DNA of 64,000 bases. Origin: JADGRB01 sp963835825 (GTDB taxonomy: Bacteria; Myxococcota_A; Polyangia; Fen-1088). This document shows, one piece after another, positions 1 through 10,167 of the stretch. The position numbers were made by a program, and so were the translations under genes. The DNA lies in assembly GCA_963835825.1 (NCBI GenBank), contig CAWIGZ010000005.1, forward strand, positions 434,001-498,000, in the 5' to 3' direction. Under the pieces are notes generated by a model that saw nothing but the letters and a program-made list of their open reading frames with translations, was not told the origin of the DNA and ran no database searches. Position 1 is the stretch's first letter. Every line of letters begins with the position of its first letter.

Positions 1-517
1 TCCACCGCCTGCGCGCGCGTTTGCGCCTCGGTGGCGCTGGCGTTCGCCTCCGCCTGCCGCAGGCCGTTTTGGGCCTGGTCGAAATCCTGGCGGGTGGCGG
101 CGCCCCGCTTGTAGAGGCGCTCGATGCGCGCGAACTGCTTGCGCGCCAGATCGAGCGCGGCGACGTTCGCCCGATGGATGGCGCGCTGGCTGTTCACCGC
201 GGCGCGCTGGCGCGACGGATCGATGTCGATCAGCGGCGTGCCCGGCCGTACGTCATCGCCCGAGGCGACCAGAATCTTGGAAACATGACCTTCGACGAGC
301 GGTTGAATCTGCACCGATTGTCGGGAGCGCAGCACGCCCACGTACTCGGTGGCGTCGCGCAGGGGGACCGATTTGACGGACTCGATCTGCACCGGCACGG
401 CAGGTGGCGGACCGGAGGTCCGGTGGTCTCCGCACGCCGCCGCCGCCAGCAGGAGGCCGACGGCGCACGCAGCCGACGTATTTTTCGCGGATGGCAAACA
501 AGCGCGAAGGTGGCCAC
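1..517 (-). CDS. RND efflux periplasmic adaptor (membrane fusion protein), N-terminal part
   Basis: The reverse-strand translation gives a lipoprotein signal (a run of Leu/Ala ending LLLAAAAC-GD), a short Pro-rich spacer, then a HlyD/AcrA-type biotinyl-lipoyl half domain (EYVGVLRSRQSVQIQPLVEG, followed by VSKILVASGDDVRPGTPL) and the start of an alpha-helical hairpin (AIHRANVAALDLARKQFARI, then LYKRGAATRQDFDQAQN). That is the order of RND adaptors, which bridge an inner-membrane pump and an outer-membrane channel. The start is GTG at 517 or TTG at 497, neither with a clear ribosome site. The gene runs off the window edge, so the distal beta-barrel domain and the pump gene are not seen. Family assignment is firm; substrate is unknown. 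Confidence 0.85.
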
Positions 518-619
518 GGCTTTGCTGCTCGCAAGGCCCAGGCGGCACGGTGCTATGTTGGCTGCGGCGGATGAAACGCTGCAGAGTCCAGCCGGTGGTC
601 CTCGCGCTGGCAGACGAAG

Positions 620-2341
620 GTGCCGAGCAGGAACGCGGCGAGGAGGCAAGCGGTCGTGCCCGCACGTAGAGCTGCCCCGCAGTCCCGGCGGCGAGAGCCC
701 TGGCGCCGGGCCTTGCTGGCGTCACTGCCCGTCCTGGCGTTTCTGCTGGGCTGTTTCCCCATGGCCGACTTCGATGTTTGGTGGCACCTGCGCGCCGGCC
801 AGCTCATCCTCGCGACGCACACCGTCCCGCGCCTCGACCTGTTCACGTACACCAACGCCACCCGGCCCTGGATTGACGTCTACTGGCTTTACCAGGTCGG
901 GTTGGCGCTGCTGTACCGCGCCGGCGGGGCCTCCGCGCTGGTCTTGTTGAAGGCGACGGCGGGCGCAGGAATCGTCGGTCTGTCGACGCTGGGACGCCGA
1001 CCGGGTCATCGCGCCTGGCCTCTGGCTCTGGCCTGGCTGCCCGGTGTGTTGATGGTCTCGGGGCGGCTGTCCGAGCGCCCGGAGGCGGCGTCGCTGGTGT
1101 TGCTGGCCGCCTTTTTGGTCCTGCTGGCGCGCGCCCCCCGTGCACCACGCGCGCTCTGGCTGCTGCCGATCCTGCAGGTGCTGTGGGTCAACTGCCACGG
1201 CTTCTTCGTGCTCGGTCCGTCGGTGCTGCTGGCCTACGCGACGGAATGGGCGGTCGAACGGGTTCGGCCACCGGTGGTGCCGGTCGATCGTCCACCGGTG
1301 CGTCTCTTCGCCGCCGTCCTCGTTTCGACCCTCCTGGCGTGCCTGGTGAATCCGTACGGGATCAGGGCGGTGACCTTGCCGCTCGCGCAATTCCACACGC
1401 TCGCCAGCGCCGCCCTCTATCGCGCCGCCATCGGCGAGCTGAGGTCCGTGGGCGACTTCATCGCCCTCTCGGGCGTCTGGAATCCCTACTTGCTCGCTTA
1501 CTTCGCGACCATTGTCTTGGGCCTGGTCAGCTTCGTCGCCTGCGCCCGCCGCGGTCAGGTGCGCCTGTTTCGGGCAGTCCTCTTTGCCGGGGGGGCCTAC
1601 CTCGGCTGGCAGGCCACCCGCAACAACGCGCTCTTCGGGGTCATCGCCGTGTTCGTCACGACCTGGAATCTCGACGACGCGCTGGCAGCGCGCCCACTCG
1701 CCGACGCCGCGCGCACGACGAGTTCGCCCGGGCGATCGCCGGCAGGCAAGTTCCCCCAGGCCGCCAGAGCTTCACGGCCACCGGAGGACTCACGCGCCCG
1801 GCGCTGGCCCGAACCGAACGTCGCCCTGCTCGTCGCCGTCGGTGCGCTGGGACTGGCCACCGTGTCGGGGACGCTCTACGCCTGGTCCGGCGAAGGGCGG
1901 CGGGTGGGACTGGGCGAGCGGCCCCGCTGGTTCGCGCGCGACGCCTGCGCCTTCCTGGCGCGACCGGAGCTCCCCCGGCGCAACGTCGTCTACAACATCA
2001 GCCAGGCCGGCGTCTGCATCGCCCACGGCGCGCCCCAGCACAAACAGTTCATGGACCCGAGGCTGGAGGTCAACACGCAGGAGACCTTCGAACGCTACCT
2101 ATCGGGGATCCGGCGCCTCTGGAAGAACGACGTCAGCTGGGAGAACGCGCTGGGGATCGACTACGGCCGGCCCGACGAGCTCCCCGCCATCTTGATCGAG
2201 CGCGGGCCGCTGGGGCGCGCCGCCGAGATCCTGAGCCATGATCCGCGGTGGCGCTGCGTCTTCGCCGACCAACTGGCGACGGTCTTCGTCGCCACGCAGT
2301 TCGCCGAGCAGCACAACCTACCGGGCGTTCCCCTGCATTGA
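620..2341 (+). CDS. Polytopic inner-membrane protein, GT-C-like, function unknown
   Basis: About 573 residues with roughly ten hydrophobic segments. After the first membrane span comes an acidic/aromatic motif (DFDVWWHLRAGQLI, near residues 50-63) and then a DLFTYT block. In multi-spanning proteins of Myxococcota and Planctomycetes this WWHL pattern marks a family that resembles GT-C glycosyltransferases or oligosaccharide-handling proteins, with the acidic motif in the first periplasmic loop. The C-terminal 150 residues form a soluble domain. The GTG start at 620 is provisional; later GTG codons are possible. It diverges from the RND adaptor across a 100-bp gap and converges on the WD40 lipoprotein. 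No substrate can be inferred. Confidence 0.75.
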   Translation: MPSRNAARRQAVVPARRAAPQSRRREPWRRALLASLPVLAFLLGCFPMADFDVWWHLRAGQLILATHTVPRLDLFTYTNATRPWIDVYWLYQVGLALLYRAGGASALVLLKATAGAGIVGLSTLGRRPGHRAWPLALAWLPGVLMVSGRLSERPEAASLVLLAAFLVLLARAPRAPRALWLLPILQVLWVNCHGFFVLGPSVLLAYATEWAVERVRPPVVPVDRPPVRLFAAVLVSTLLACLVNPYGIRAVTLPLAQFHTLASAALYRAAIGELRSVGDFIALSGVWNPYLLAYFATIVLGLVSFVACARRGQVRLFRAVLFAGGAYLGWQATRNNALFGVIAVFVTTWNLDDALAARPLADAARTTSSPGRSPAGKFPQAARASRPPEDSRARRWPEPNVALLVAVGALGLATVSGTLYAWSGEGRRVGLGERPRWFARDACAFLARPELPRRNVVYNISQAGVCIAHGAPQHKQFMDPRLEVNTQETFERYLSGIRRLWKNDVSWENALGIDYGRPDELPAILIERGPLGRAAEILSHDPRWRCVFADQLATVFVATQFAEQHNLPGVPLH

Positions 2342-2364
2342 GCCTGAGTCGATCGTCGCGCGGG

Positions 2365-4128
2365 TCAGTCACCGCAGAGCATGACTTTTCCGCAGGCCAC
2401 CTCGCCGATGGCGAGCGCGCTGCCGCTCGGCGAGAAGGCGACTGAGGCCGGATAATAGGTCGGCACCACTGCCGCGTACTGGACCCGCGCCGGGTAGGCG
2501 TAGATGCTGGCCGACCCGCCGGCGAACGGGCTGCCGGCGGCGATGGCCAGGTAGGCGCCGTCGCGCGACCAGGAGAGCCCGGCGACGGTGTTTGCGTTGC
2601 CGTTGGTCGCGAACATCAATGCCGTGCCGCTGGCGGTGGTCGTGCTCACCGGGTTGGTCCAGAATTGGAGCTTTCCGTCGTCGTCCCCCAGCGCCAGCAA
2701 GGTACCGGTGGGAGCGAACGCGGCGGACCATACGCTCACGGTGGTGGCGGTCTCGACGGTGAAGGCCGACACCGGCATGATCGTCGAGCCGGAGATCTGG
2801 AACGTCGCTGCGCGTCCGGTGTCGAACCCGACCGCGGCCACGATCTTCGCGGCGCTCGACCCCGCTTCGAGCGACAGGCTCATCGGATAGACACCGAGCG
2901 GATAGGTGACCGGCGTGCCACCGCTGACGAGCGTGTGGACGTAGAGGTTCTCGGCACCGTCGATCGTCACGATCCGCTGACTGTCGGCAGTGACGGCCAC
3001 ACCACGGACCTGACCGGTGACGCCCGAGAAGGCGGGTCCCAAGGTCCAGTTGGCCACGTTGTAAGTGGCGAGCTTGCCGTTGGAGCCTGCCACCAGCGTC
3101 GCGCCGTCGGGCGAAAAGGCGACGTAGGTCTGTCCGTTGGCCGAGATGACGTGCCCGGAAGCCGTCAATGCGTGGCCGTCGAAGTTCCAGATCTTGACCC
3201 TCCCGTCGTCGCCCGCCGTGGCGAGCAGCCGGCCATCGGGCGAGAACGCCAGCGACCAGATGTCCCAGTCGCTGACCCCGGTGCTGTCGTTGCAGGCAGG
3301 AGCGTTGGCGTCGTTGTGGTCATACTCCTTGCAAGCGGTGAGCGACGGTGGCGTGACGGGACCAGCGCCGCCCGCTCCCGCCATGCCGCCGGTGCCCGTG
3401 CCGCCGCCGGTCCCTTTGGTGCCGCCGCTGCCCGCGACGCCGCCGGTGCCCAGCGAGCCACCGCTTCCGCCCGCGGCGCCGCCTGTCCCTGATTTGCCGG
3501 CGAGACCGCCGCTTCCGGCACCGCCGCCGGTGCCGGAGCCGCCGGTGCCGGAGCCGCCGGTGCCCGAGCCGCCGGTGCCCGAGCCGCCGGTACCCGAGCC
3601 GCCGGTGCCGGAGCCGCCGGCGCCCGAGCCGCCGGCGCCGGAGCCGCCGGTGCCCGAGCCGCCGGTGCCGGAGCCGCCGGCGCCCGAGCCGCCGGCGCCG
3701 GAGCCGCCGGTGCCCGTGCAGGCGACCGCCGCCGTCAGGGCGAGCGGGACGGTGACCGTCACGCCCGCCGAAGGAACGTTCGCGGTCGTCGATCCGGCGA
3801 AGCAAAGCGCGCCGGTGGCGGCGCTTGCAGAGACCGGGAGCATTCCGGTCGCGCTCGAGGGGACGTAGACACCGTAGCTGACGGGCGTCTGCGAAAGCCC
3901 CGCCGAAAGGGGGAAGCTCTTGGTCACCCCCGCGACGGTCAGCGCCACCGTGCCGAGCACCGCCGCGTCGGGATCCGCCGAAGTGAGGCTGACGATCACC
4001 AGCGACTCCTTGTCCTTCGAGCACCCCGCGGCGCCCGCGAGCACGGCGAGCAGCGGGAGGGCAGCCCCGAGAGCACGCGCTCGAATGGGTGTCCGCAAGG
4101 GCCGCCGATTCAGAGGAGACGCGCGCAT
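2365..4128 (-). CDS. WD40-repeat lipoprotein with Gly/Thr-rich linker
   Basis: A 587-residue exported protein. It starts MRASPLNRR, has a basic N-region and a lipobox ending LAGAAGC (Cys about 36), so it is probably lipidated. Residues about 40-135 form a beta-rich domain, about 137-200 a low-complexity GTGGSG linker, and the C-terminal 320 residues carry WD40-type blades (SLAFSPDGRLLATAGDDG, VAFSPDGATLVAGSNG, AAFAPTGTLLALGDDDG, VAFSPSGSALAIG), enough for one beta-propeller. Such propellers are usually surface scaffolds for protein contacts. An upstream in-frame start at 4233 would put 35 residues before the signal peptide, so ATG 4128 is preferred. It lies behind the ahcY terminator and is probably transcribed separately. 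Confidence 0.85.
   Translation of the reverse strand: MRASPLNRRPLRTPIRARALGAALPLLAVLAGAAGCSKDKESLVIVSLTSADPDAAVLGTVALTVAGVTKSFPLSAGLSQTPVSYGVYVPSSATGMLPVSASAATGALCFAGSTTANVPSAGVTVTVPLALTAAVACTGTGGSGAGGSGAGGSGTGGSGTGGSGAGGSGAGGSGTGGSGTGGSGTGGSGTGGSGTGGSGTGGGAGSGGLAGKSGTGGAAGGSGGSLGTGGVAGSGGTKGTGGGTGTGGMAGAGGAGPVTPPSLTACKEYDHNDANAPACNDSTGVSDWDIWSLAFSPDGRLLATAGDDGRVKIWNFDGHALTASGHVISANGQTYVAFSPDGATLVAGSNGKLATYNVANWTLGPAFSGVTGQVRGVAVTADSQRIVTIDGAENLYVHTLVSGGTPVTYPLGVYPMSLSLEAGSSAAKIVAAVGFDTGRAATFQISGSTIMPVSAFTVETATTVSVWSAAFAPTGTLLALGDDDGKLQFWTNPVSTTTASGTALMFATNGNANTVAGLSWSRDGAYLAIAAGSPFAGGSASIYAYPARVQYAAVVPTYYPASVAFSPSGSALAIGEVACGKVMLCGD
3525..3718 (-). repeat. 15-bp tandem repeats coding for the GTGGS/GAGGS linker
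   Basis: About a dozen near-identical 15-bp units (forward-strand core GCCGCCGGTGCCGGA with T/C and G/C variants) lie in frame in the WD40 lipoprotein gene. They encode alternating GTGGS and GAGGS. The unit length is a multiple of three, so copy-number changes would lengthen or shorten the linker without breaking the frame. Confidence 0.85.
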
Positions 4129-4246
4129 AGGAGCATAACGTATCGGAGCAGCCTCGCCGGGATCAAGGCCGGCCTTCGCCGCTCGCCCTGGCGGCTCCTG
4201 GCAGGGAGCGGCGCGCGTCGACTGCAATGACACGCCGCCAAACGCA

Positions 4247-4286
4247 AAAACGGGACCCCCGAGCCGTCGCCCGGAGCTCCCGTTTT
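4247..4286 (-). terminator. Rho-independent terminator of ahcY
   Basis: On the reverse strand AAAACGGGA and TCCCGTTTT form a perfect 9-bp inverted repeat around a GC-rich loop and are followed by a T-rich tract. It begins about 25 bp past the ahcY stop and separates that gene from the WD40 lipoprotein gene. The A/T-rich outer arms would also let it work in the opposite direction. Confidence 0.8.
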
Positions 4287-4311
4287 GTGAGGCGCGCCAG
4301 AGCCGTTTAGT

Positions 4312-5781
4312 TTAGTAGCGGTAGTGGTCGGCCTTGTACGGGCCTTCCTTCGGAATGCCGAGGTAGCTGGCCTGGCGATCCGTGAGCACCTCCAGCTCGA
4401 CGCCCAGCTTGGCCAGGTGCAGGCGGGCGACCTTCTCGTCCAGCTTCTTCGGCAGGGTGTAGACGCGCCCCGGCTCGTAGCCGGCGATGCCCGACAGCGT
4501 CGGCTTGCCCTGCGTCGCCAGCCAAAGATCGATCTGCGCGATGGTCTGGTTGGTGAACGAGTTGCTCATCACGAAGCTGGGGTGGCCGGTGGCGCAGCCG
4601 AGGTTCACGAGGCGCCCTTCCGCCAGCACGATCAGCGACTTGCCGTCCGGCCAGATCACCTCGTGCACCTGGGGCTTCACCTCCACCCACTTGTGCTTCT
4701 TGATCTTGGCGATCTCGATCTCCGAGTCGAAGTGGCCGATGTTGCAAACGATCGCCCGGTGCTTCATGGCGTTCATGTGCTCTTCGGTGATCACGAACTC
4801 GTTGCCGGTGGTGGTGACGAAGATGTCACCGCGCGGCGCGGCCTTGGCCATCGTGGTGACCTCGTAGCCCTCCATCGCGGCCTGCAGTGCGCAGATCGGA
4901 TCGATCTCGGTGATCAGCACGCGGGCGCCCTGGCCCTTCATCGCCTGGGCGCAGCCCTTGCCGACGTCGCCGTAGCCGGCGATGACCACCACCTTGCCCG
5001 ACAGCATGACGTCGGTCGCCCGCATGATCCCGTCCGGCAGCGAGTGACGGCAGCCGTAGAGATTGTCGAACTTGGACTTGGTGACCGAGTCGTTGACGTT
5101 GATGCAGGGGAACAGCAGCTCCCCCTTCTGGGCCATCTGGTAGAGGCGGTGCACGCCGGTCGTCGTCTCCTCCGAGACGCCCTTGATGTTCTTGGCGGCC
5201 TGGGCGAAGAAGCCGGGGCGCTCCTTGATCGCCCGCTTGACCAGCGCATAGAGGACGCGCCCTTCTTCGTGGCCCGGGTCCTTGTCCAGGAACGACGCGT
5301 CCTTCTCGGCCTTCACGCCGAGGTGCACCAGCAGCGTGAGATCGCCGCCGTCGTCGAGGATGAGGTTGGGGGTGCCGCCGTCGGACCACTGCAGCACGCG
5401 CCAGGAGTAGTCCCAGTACTCTTCCAGGTTCTCGCCCTTGACCGCGAACACCGGCACGCCGCGGTCGGCGATGGCCGACGCCGCGTGATCCTGGGTGCTG
5501 AAGATGTTGCACGAGCACCAGCGGATGTCGGCGCCCAGCGCCTCCAGCGTCTCGATCAGGACCGCCGTCTGGATGGTCATGTGCAGCGAGCCGGCGATGC
5601 GCGCCCCCTTGAGCGGCTTGCTCTTGGCGAACTCGGCGCGGGTCGCCATGAGCCCCGGCATCTCGGTCTCCGCCAGATCGATCTCCTTGCGTCCGAAGCC
5701 GGCGAGGGAGAGGTCGCGGACCACGTAGTCGGGTTTTCCGCTGACGACGGGGGCCTTATTGAAGGTGCTGATCTCGGGCAT
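4312..5781 (-). CDS. ahcY: Adenosylhomocysteinase (S-adenosyl-L-homocysteine hydrolase)
   Basis: Cytosolic NAD-dependent enzyme that splits S-adenosylhomocysteine into adenosine and homocysteine, removing the product inhibitor of methyltransferases. The 489-residue protein has the family's hallmarks: the substrate-domain block RIAGSLHMTIQTAVL, the CNIFSTQDHAA segment, the glycine-rich NAD site VIAGYGDVGKG (about residues 266-276), VCNIGHFDSEIE, and the conserved C-terminal Lys/Tyr tail (YKADHYRY). It carries the roughly 40-residue insertion (about 160-200) typical of the long bacterial form. A GAGGAGA ribosome site lies just before the ATG. The gene is monocistronic with a strong terminator, and a palindrome upstream may be its operator. 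Confidence 0.97.
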   Translation of the reverse strand: MPEISTFNKAPVVSGKPDYVVRDLSLAGFGRKEIDLAETEMPGLMATRAEFAKSKPLKGARIAGSLHMTIQTAVLIETLEALGADIRWCSCNIFSTQDHAASAIADRGVPVFAVKGENLEEYWDYSWRVLQWSDGGTPNLILDDGGDLTLLVHLGVKAEKDASFLDKDPGHEEGRVLYALVKRAIKERPGFFAQAAKNIKGVSEETTTGVHRLYQMAQKGELLFPCINVNDSVTKSKFDNLYGCRHSLPDGIMRATDVMLSGKVVVIAGYGDVGKGCAQAMKGQGARVLITEIDPICALQAAMEGYEVTTMAKAAPRGDIFVTTTGNEFVITEEHMNAMKHRAIVCNIGHFDSEIEIAKIKKHKWVEVKPQVHEVIWPDGKSLIVLAEGRLVNLGCATGHPSFVMSNSFTNQTIAQIDLWLATQGKPTLSGIAGYEPGRVYTLPKKLDEKVARLHLAKLGVELEVLTDRQASYLGIPKEGPYKADHYRY

Positions 5782-5836
5782 GGATGTTCTCCTCGACGGG
5801 CTCGCGAAGCTTGGGGGTTTCCGGGTGACGCCCGGT

Positions 5837-5862
5837 TATCCTTGTATCTAGATTTAAGGATA
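5837..5862. promoter_or_regulatory. Inverted repeat upstream of ahcY, candidate operator
   Basis: TATCCTT (5837-5843) and AAGGATA (5856-5862) form a perfect 7-bp inverted repeat with a 12-bp AT-rich spacer, striking in this GC-rich DNA. It lies 56-81 bp before the ahcY start, where a promoter or operator is expected. A second small hairpin (CCGGG/CCCGG, 5821-5835) lies between it and the gene. In several Proteobacteria ahcY is controlled by the ArsR-family repressor SahR through an AT-rich palindrome, so a similar regulator is possible. The site also sits between divergent ahcY and aceE and could serve either. Confidence 0.45.
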
Positions 5863-6077
5863 CCTAGGCGTTCGTCAGTGTGTCAGCCGGAGTTTGGGCT
5901 GTCAAGGCAGGGCCGGACGACCCGGCGGACGAGCCGACGGACGAGCCGACGGCAGGTCCCGGCCGGCCCCCGCCGAGGGCGCTCCGGGAGCCTGAGCCGG
6001 GTCGTATCGGCGAAGTGGGTTTCTATGCGACTGAAGCACACCGTTTTGGCCAACTTTCGCGTAAAGTAGCGACCTCA

Positions 6078-8747
<2,670 letters not shown>

Positions 8748-8820
8748 CGGGCGCCAGGCCACGACCAAGACGAGCGCGACGCGACATGAGCACCATCAAT
8801 CAGGACTCGAGGAGAGACGT

Positions 8821-10164
8821 TTGGCCGCCACAGAAGTGAAGGTTCCGAACATTGGGGACTTCAAAGACATCCCCGTCATTCAGCTCCTCGTCAAACAGGG
8901 CGACACCGTCCAGAAGGACGATTCGTTGCTCGTCCTCGAGAGCGACAAGGCGACGCTGGAGGTGCCTGCGCCTTCCGCCGGGGTCATCTCCGAGCTGAAG
9001 GTGAAGATCGGGGACAAGGTGAGCGCCGGGACGCTGGTGGCGTTGCTCGAAGGAGGCGCCAACGCGCCGAGCTCCGTCACGAACGGCAACGGTAACGGGA
9101 AAGCCAAATCTCCCGCGTCGACAGTGGCCACGGCGGTCACGAAGGCTCCGGAACCGGCGGCGCCAGCTGCGCCTGCGCCGCCGGCCGTCGCCCCCGCGGT
9201 CCCGGCGTCGTCGCTGGCCGTCGCCGCGGTGCCGTCGCCCTCGGGGTCGTCCGGCGCCATCGCCCACGCGAGCCCCGGCGTGCGCCGGTTCGCGCGCGAG
9301 CTGGGAGTGCCGCTCGCGGAGGTGACCGGATCGGGCCCGAAGAACAGGATCCTGAAAGAGGACATCCAGTCCTTCGTCAAGCAGGCGATCTCCGGTGGCG
9401 TCAGCGCCCGCGGCGGCGGGGGACTGTCCGACCTTGGGCTTCCCCCGTGGCCCAAGGTCGACTTCGCCAAGTTCGGACCGATCGAAGTGCAGGCCCGCAC
9501 GCGCATCCAGAAGATCTCCGCGCCCGGGCTGGCGCGCAACTGGGTGATGATCCCGCACGTCACCCAGTTCGACGAGGCCGACGTCACCGAGCTGGAGGCC
9601 TTCCGCGCCCACATCAACGAGGAGAACGCCAAGGCCGGAATCAAGGTCTCGCCGCTGGCCTTCCTGGTGAAGGCGGTCGTGGCGGCGCTGAAGAAGTACC
9701 CCACGCTGAACAGCTCGCTCGACGGCGACAACCTGATCGTCAAGCAGTACTGGAACATCGGCTTCGCCGCCGACACGCCGCAGGGGCTGGTGGTGCCGGT
9801 GATCAAGGACGCCGACAAGAAGGGGATCCTGGAGATCGCCCGGGAGACCGGCGAGCTGGCGGCCAAGGCGCGTGACGGGAAGCTCGGCCCCAATGACATC
9901 CAGGGCGCGACGTTCACCATCTCGTCGCTGGGGGGGATCGGCGGGACCGCCTTCACGCCCATCATCAACGCCCCCGAGGTGGCCATCCTGGGCGTCTCCC
10001 GGTCGGCGGTGAAGCCGGTCTGGAGCGGCACGGAGTTCGCGCCGCGCACCATGATGCCGCTGTCGCTCTCCTACGACCATCGCGTCGTCGACGGCGCGCT
10101 GGCGGCGCGGTTCACCACCTATCTCGGGCAGGTGATCGCCGACATTCGCCGGGTCATGCTCTAG
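8821..10164 (+). CDS. aceF: Pyruvate dehydrogenase E2, dihydrolipoyllysine acetyltransferase
   Basis: Core of the pyruvate dehydrogenase complex: carries the acetyl group on a lipoyl-lysine and passes it to CoA. One lipoyl domain (residues 1-78, lipoylation Lys43 in ESDKATLEV), an Ala/Pro-rich hinge (about 80-140), a peripheral subunit-binding domain (SPGVRRFARELGVPL, about 145-180), and a catalytic chloramphenicol-acetyltransferase-like domain ending with the active-site block SYDHRVVDGALAARF (His420). Translation starts with TTG, supported by a GAGGAGAG ribosome site at the right spacing and by the immediate match to the lipoyl fold. The stop lies 3 bp before lpdA. At 447 residues with one lipoyl domain it is a short AceF. 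Confidence 0.96.
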   Translation: MAATEVKVPNIGDFKDIPVIQLLVKQGDTVQKDDSLLVLESDKATLEVPAPSAGVISELKVKIGDKVSAGTLVALLEGGANAPSSVTNGNGNGKAKSPASTVATAVTKAPEPAAPAAPAPPAVAPAVPASSLAVAAVPSPSGSSGAIAHASPGVRRFARELGVPLAEVTGSGPKNRILKEDIQSFVKQAISGGVSARGGGGLSDLGLPPWPKVDFAKFGPIEVQARTRIQKISAPGLARNWVMIPHVTQFDEADVTELEAFRAHINEENAKAGIKVSPLAFLVKAVVAALKKYPTLNSSLDGDNLIVKQYWNIGFAADTPQGLVVPVIKDADKKGILEIARETGELAAKARDGKLGPNDIQGATFTISSLGGIGGTAFTPIINAPEVAILGVSRSAVKPVWSGTEFAPRTMMPLSLSYDHRVVDGALAARFTTYLGQVIADIRRVML

Positions 10165-10167
10165 GCC

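Noticed and set aside
3525..3718. CRISPR-like repeats
   Set aside because: The repeats are contiguous, 15 bp, in frame and encode a Gly/Thr/Ser linker; there are no unique spacers.
5782..5880. An S-adenosylhomocysteine riboswitch upstream of ahcY
   Set aside because: I looked for the conserved SAH-aptamer stems and core on the transcribed strand and did not see them; only a short hairpin and an upstream palindrome are present.
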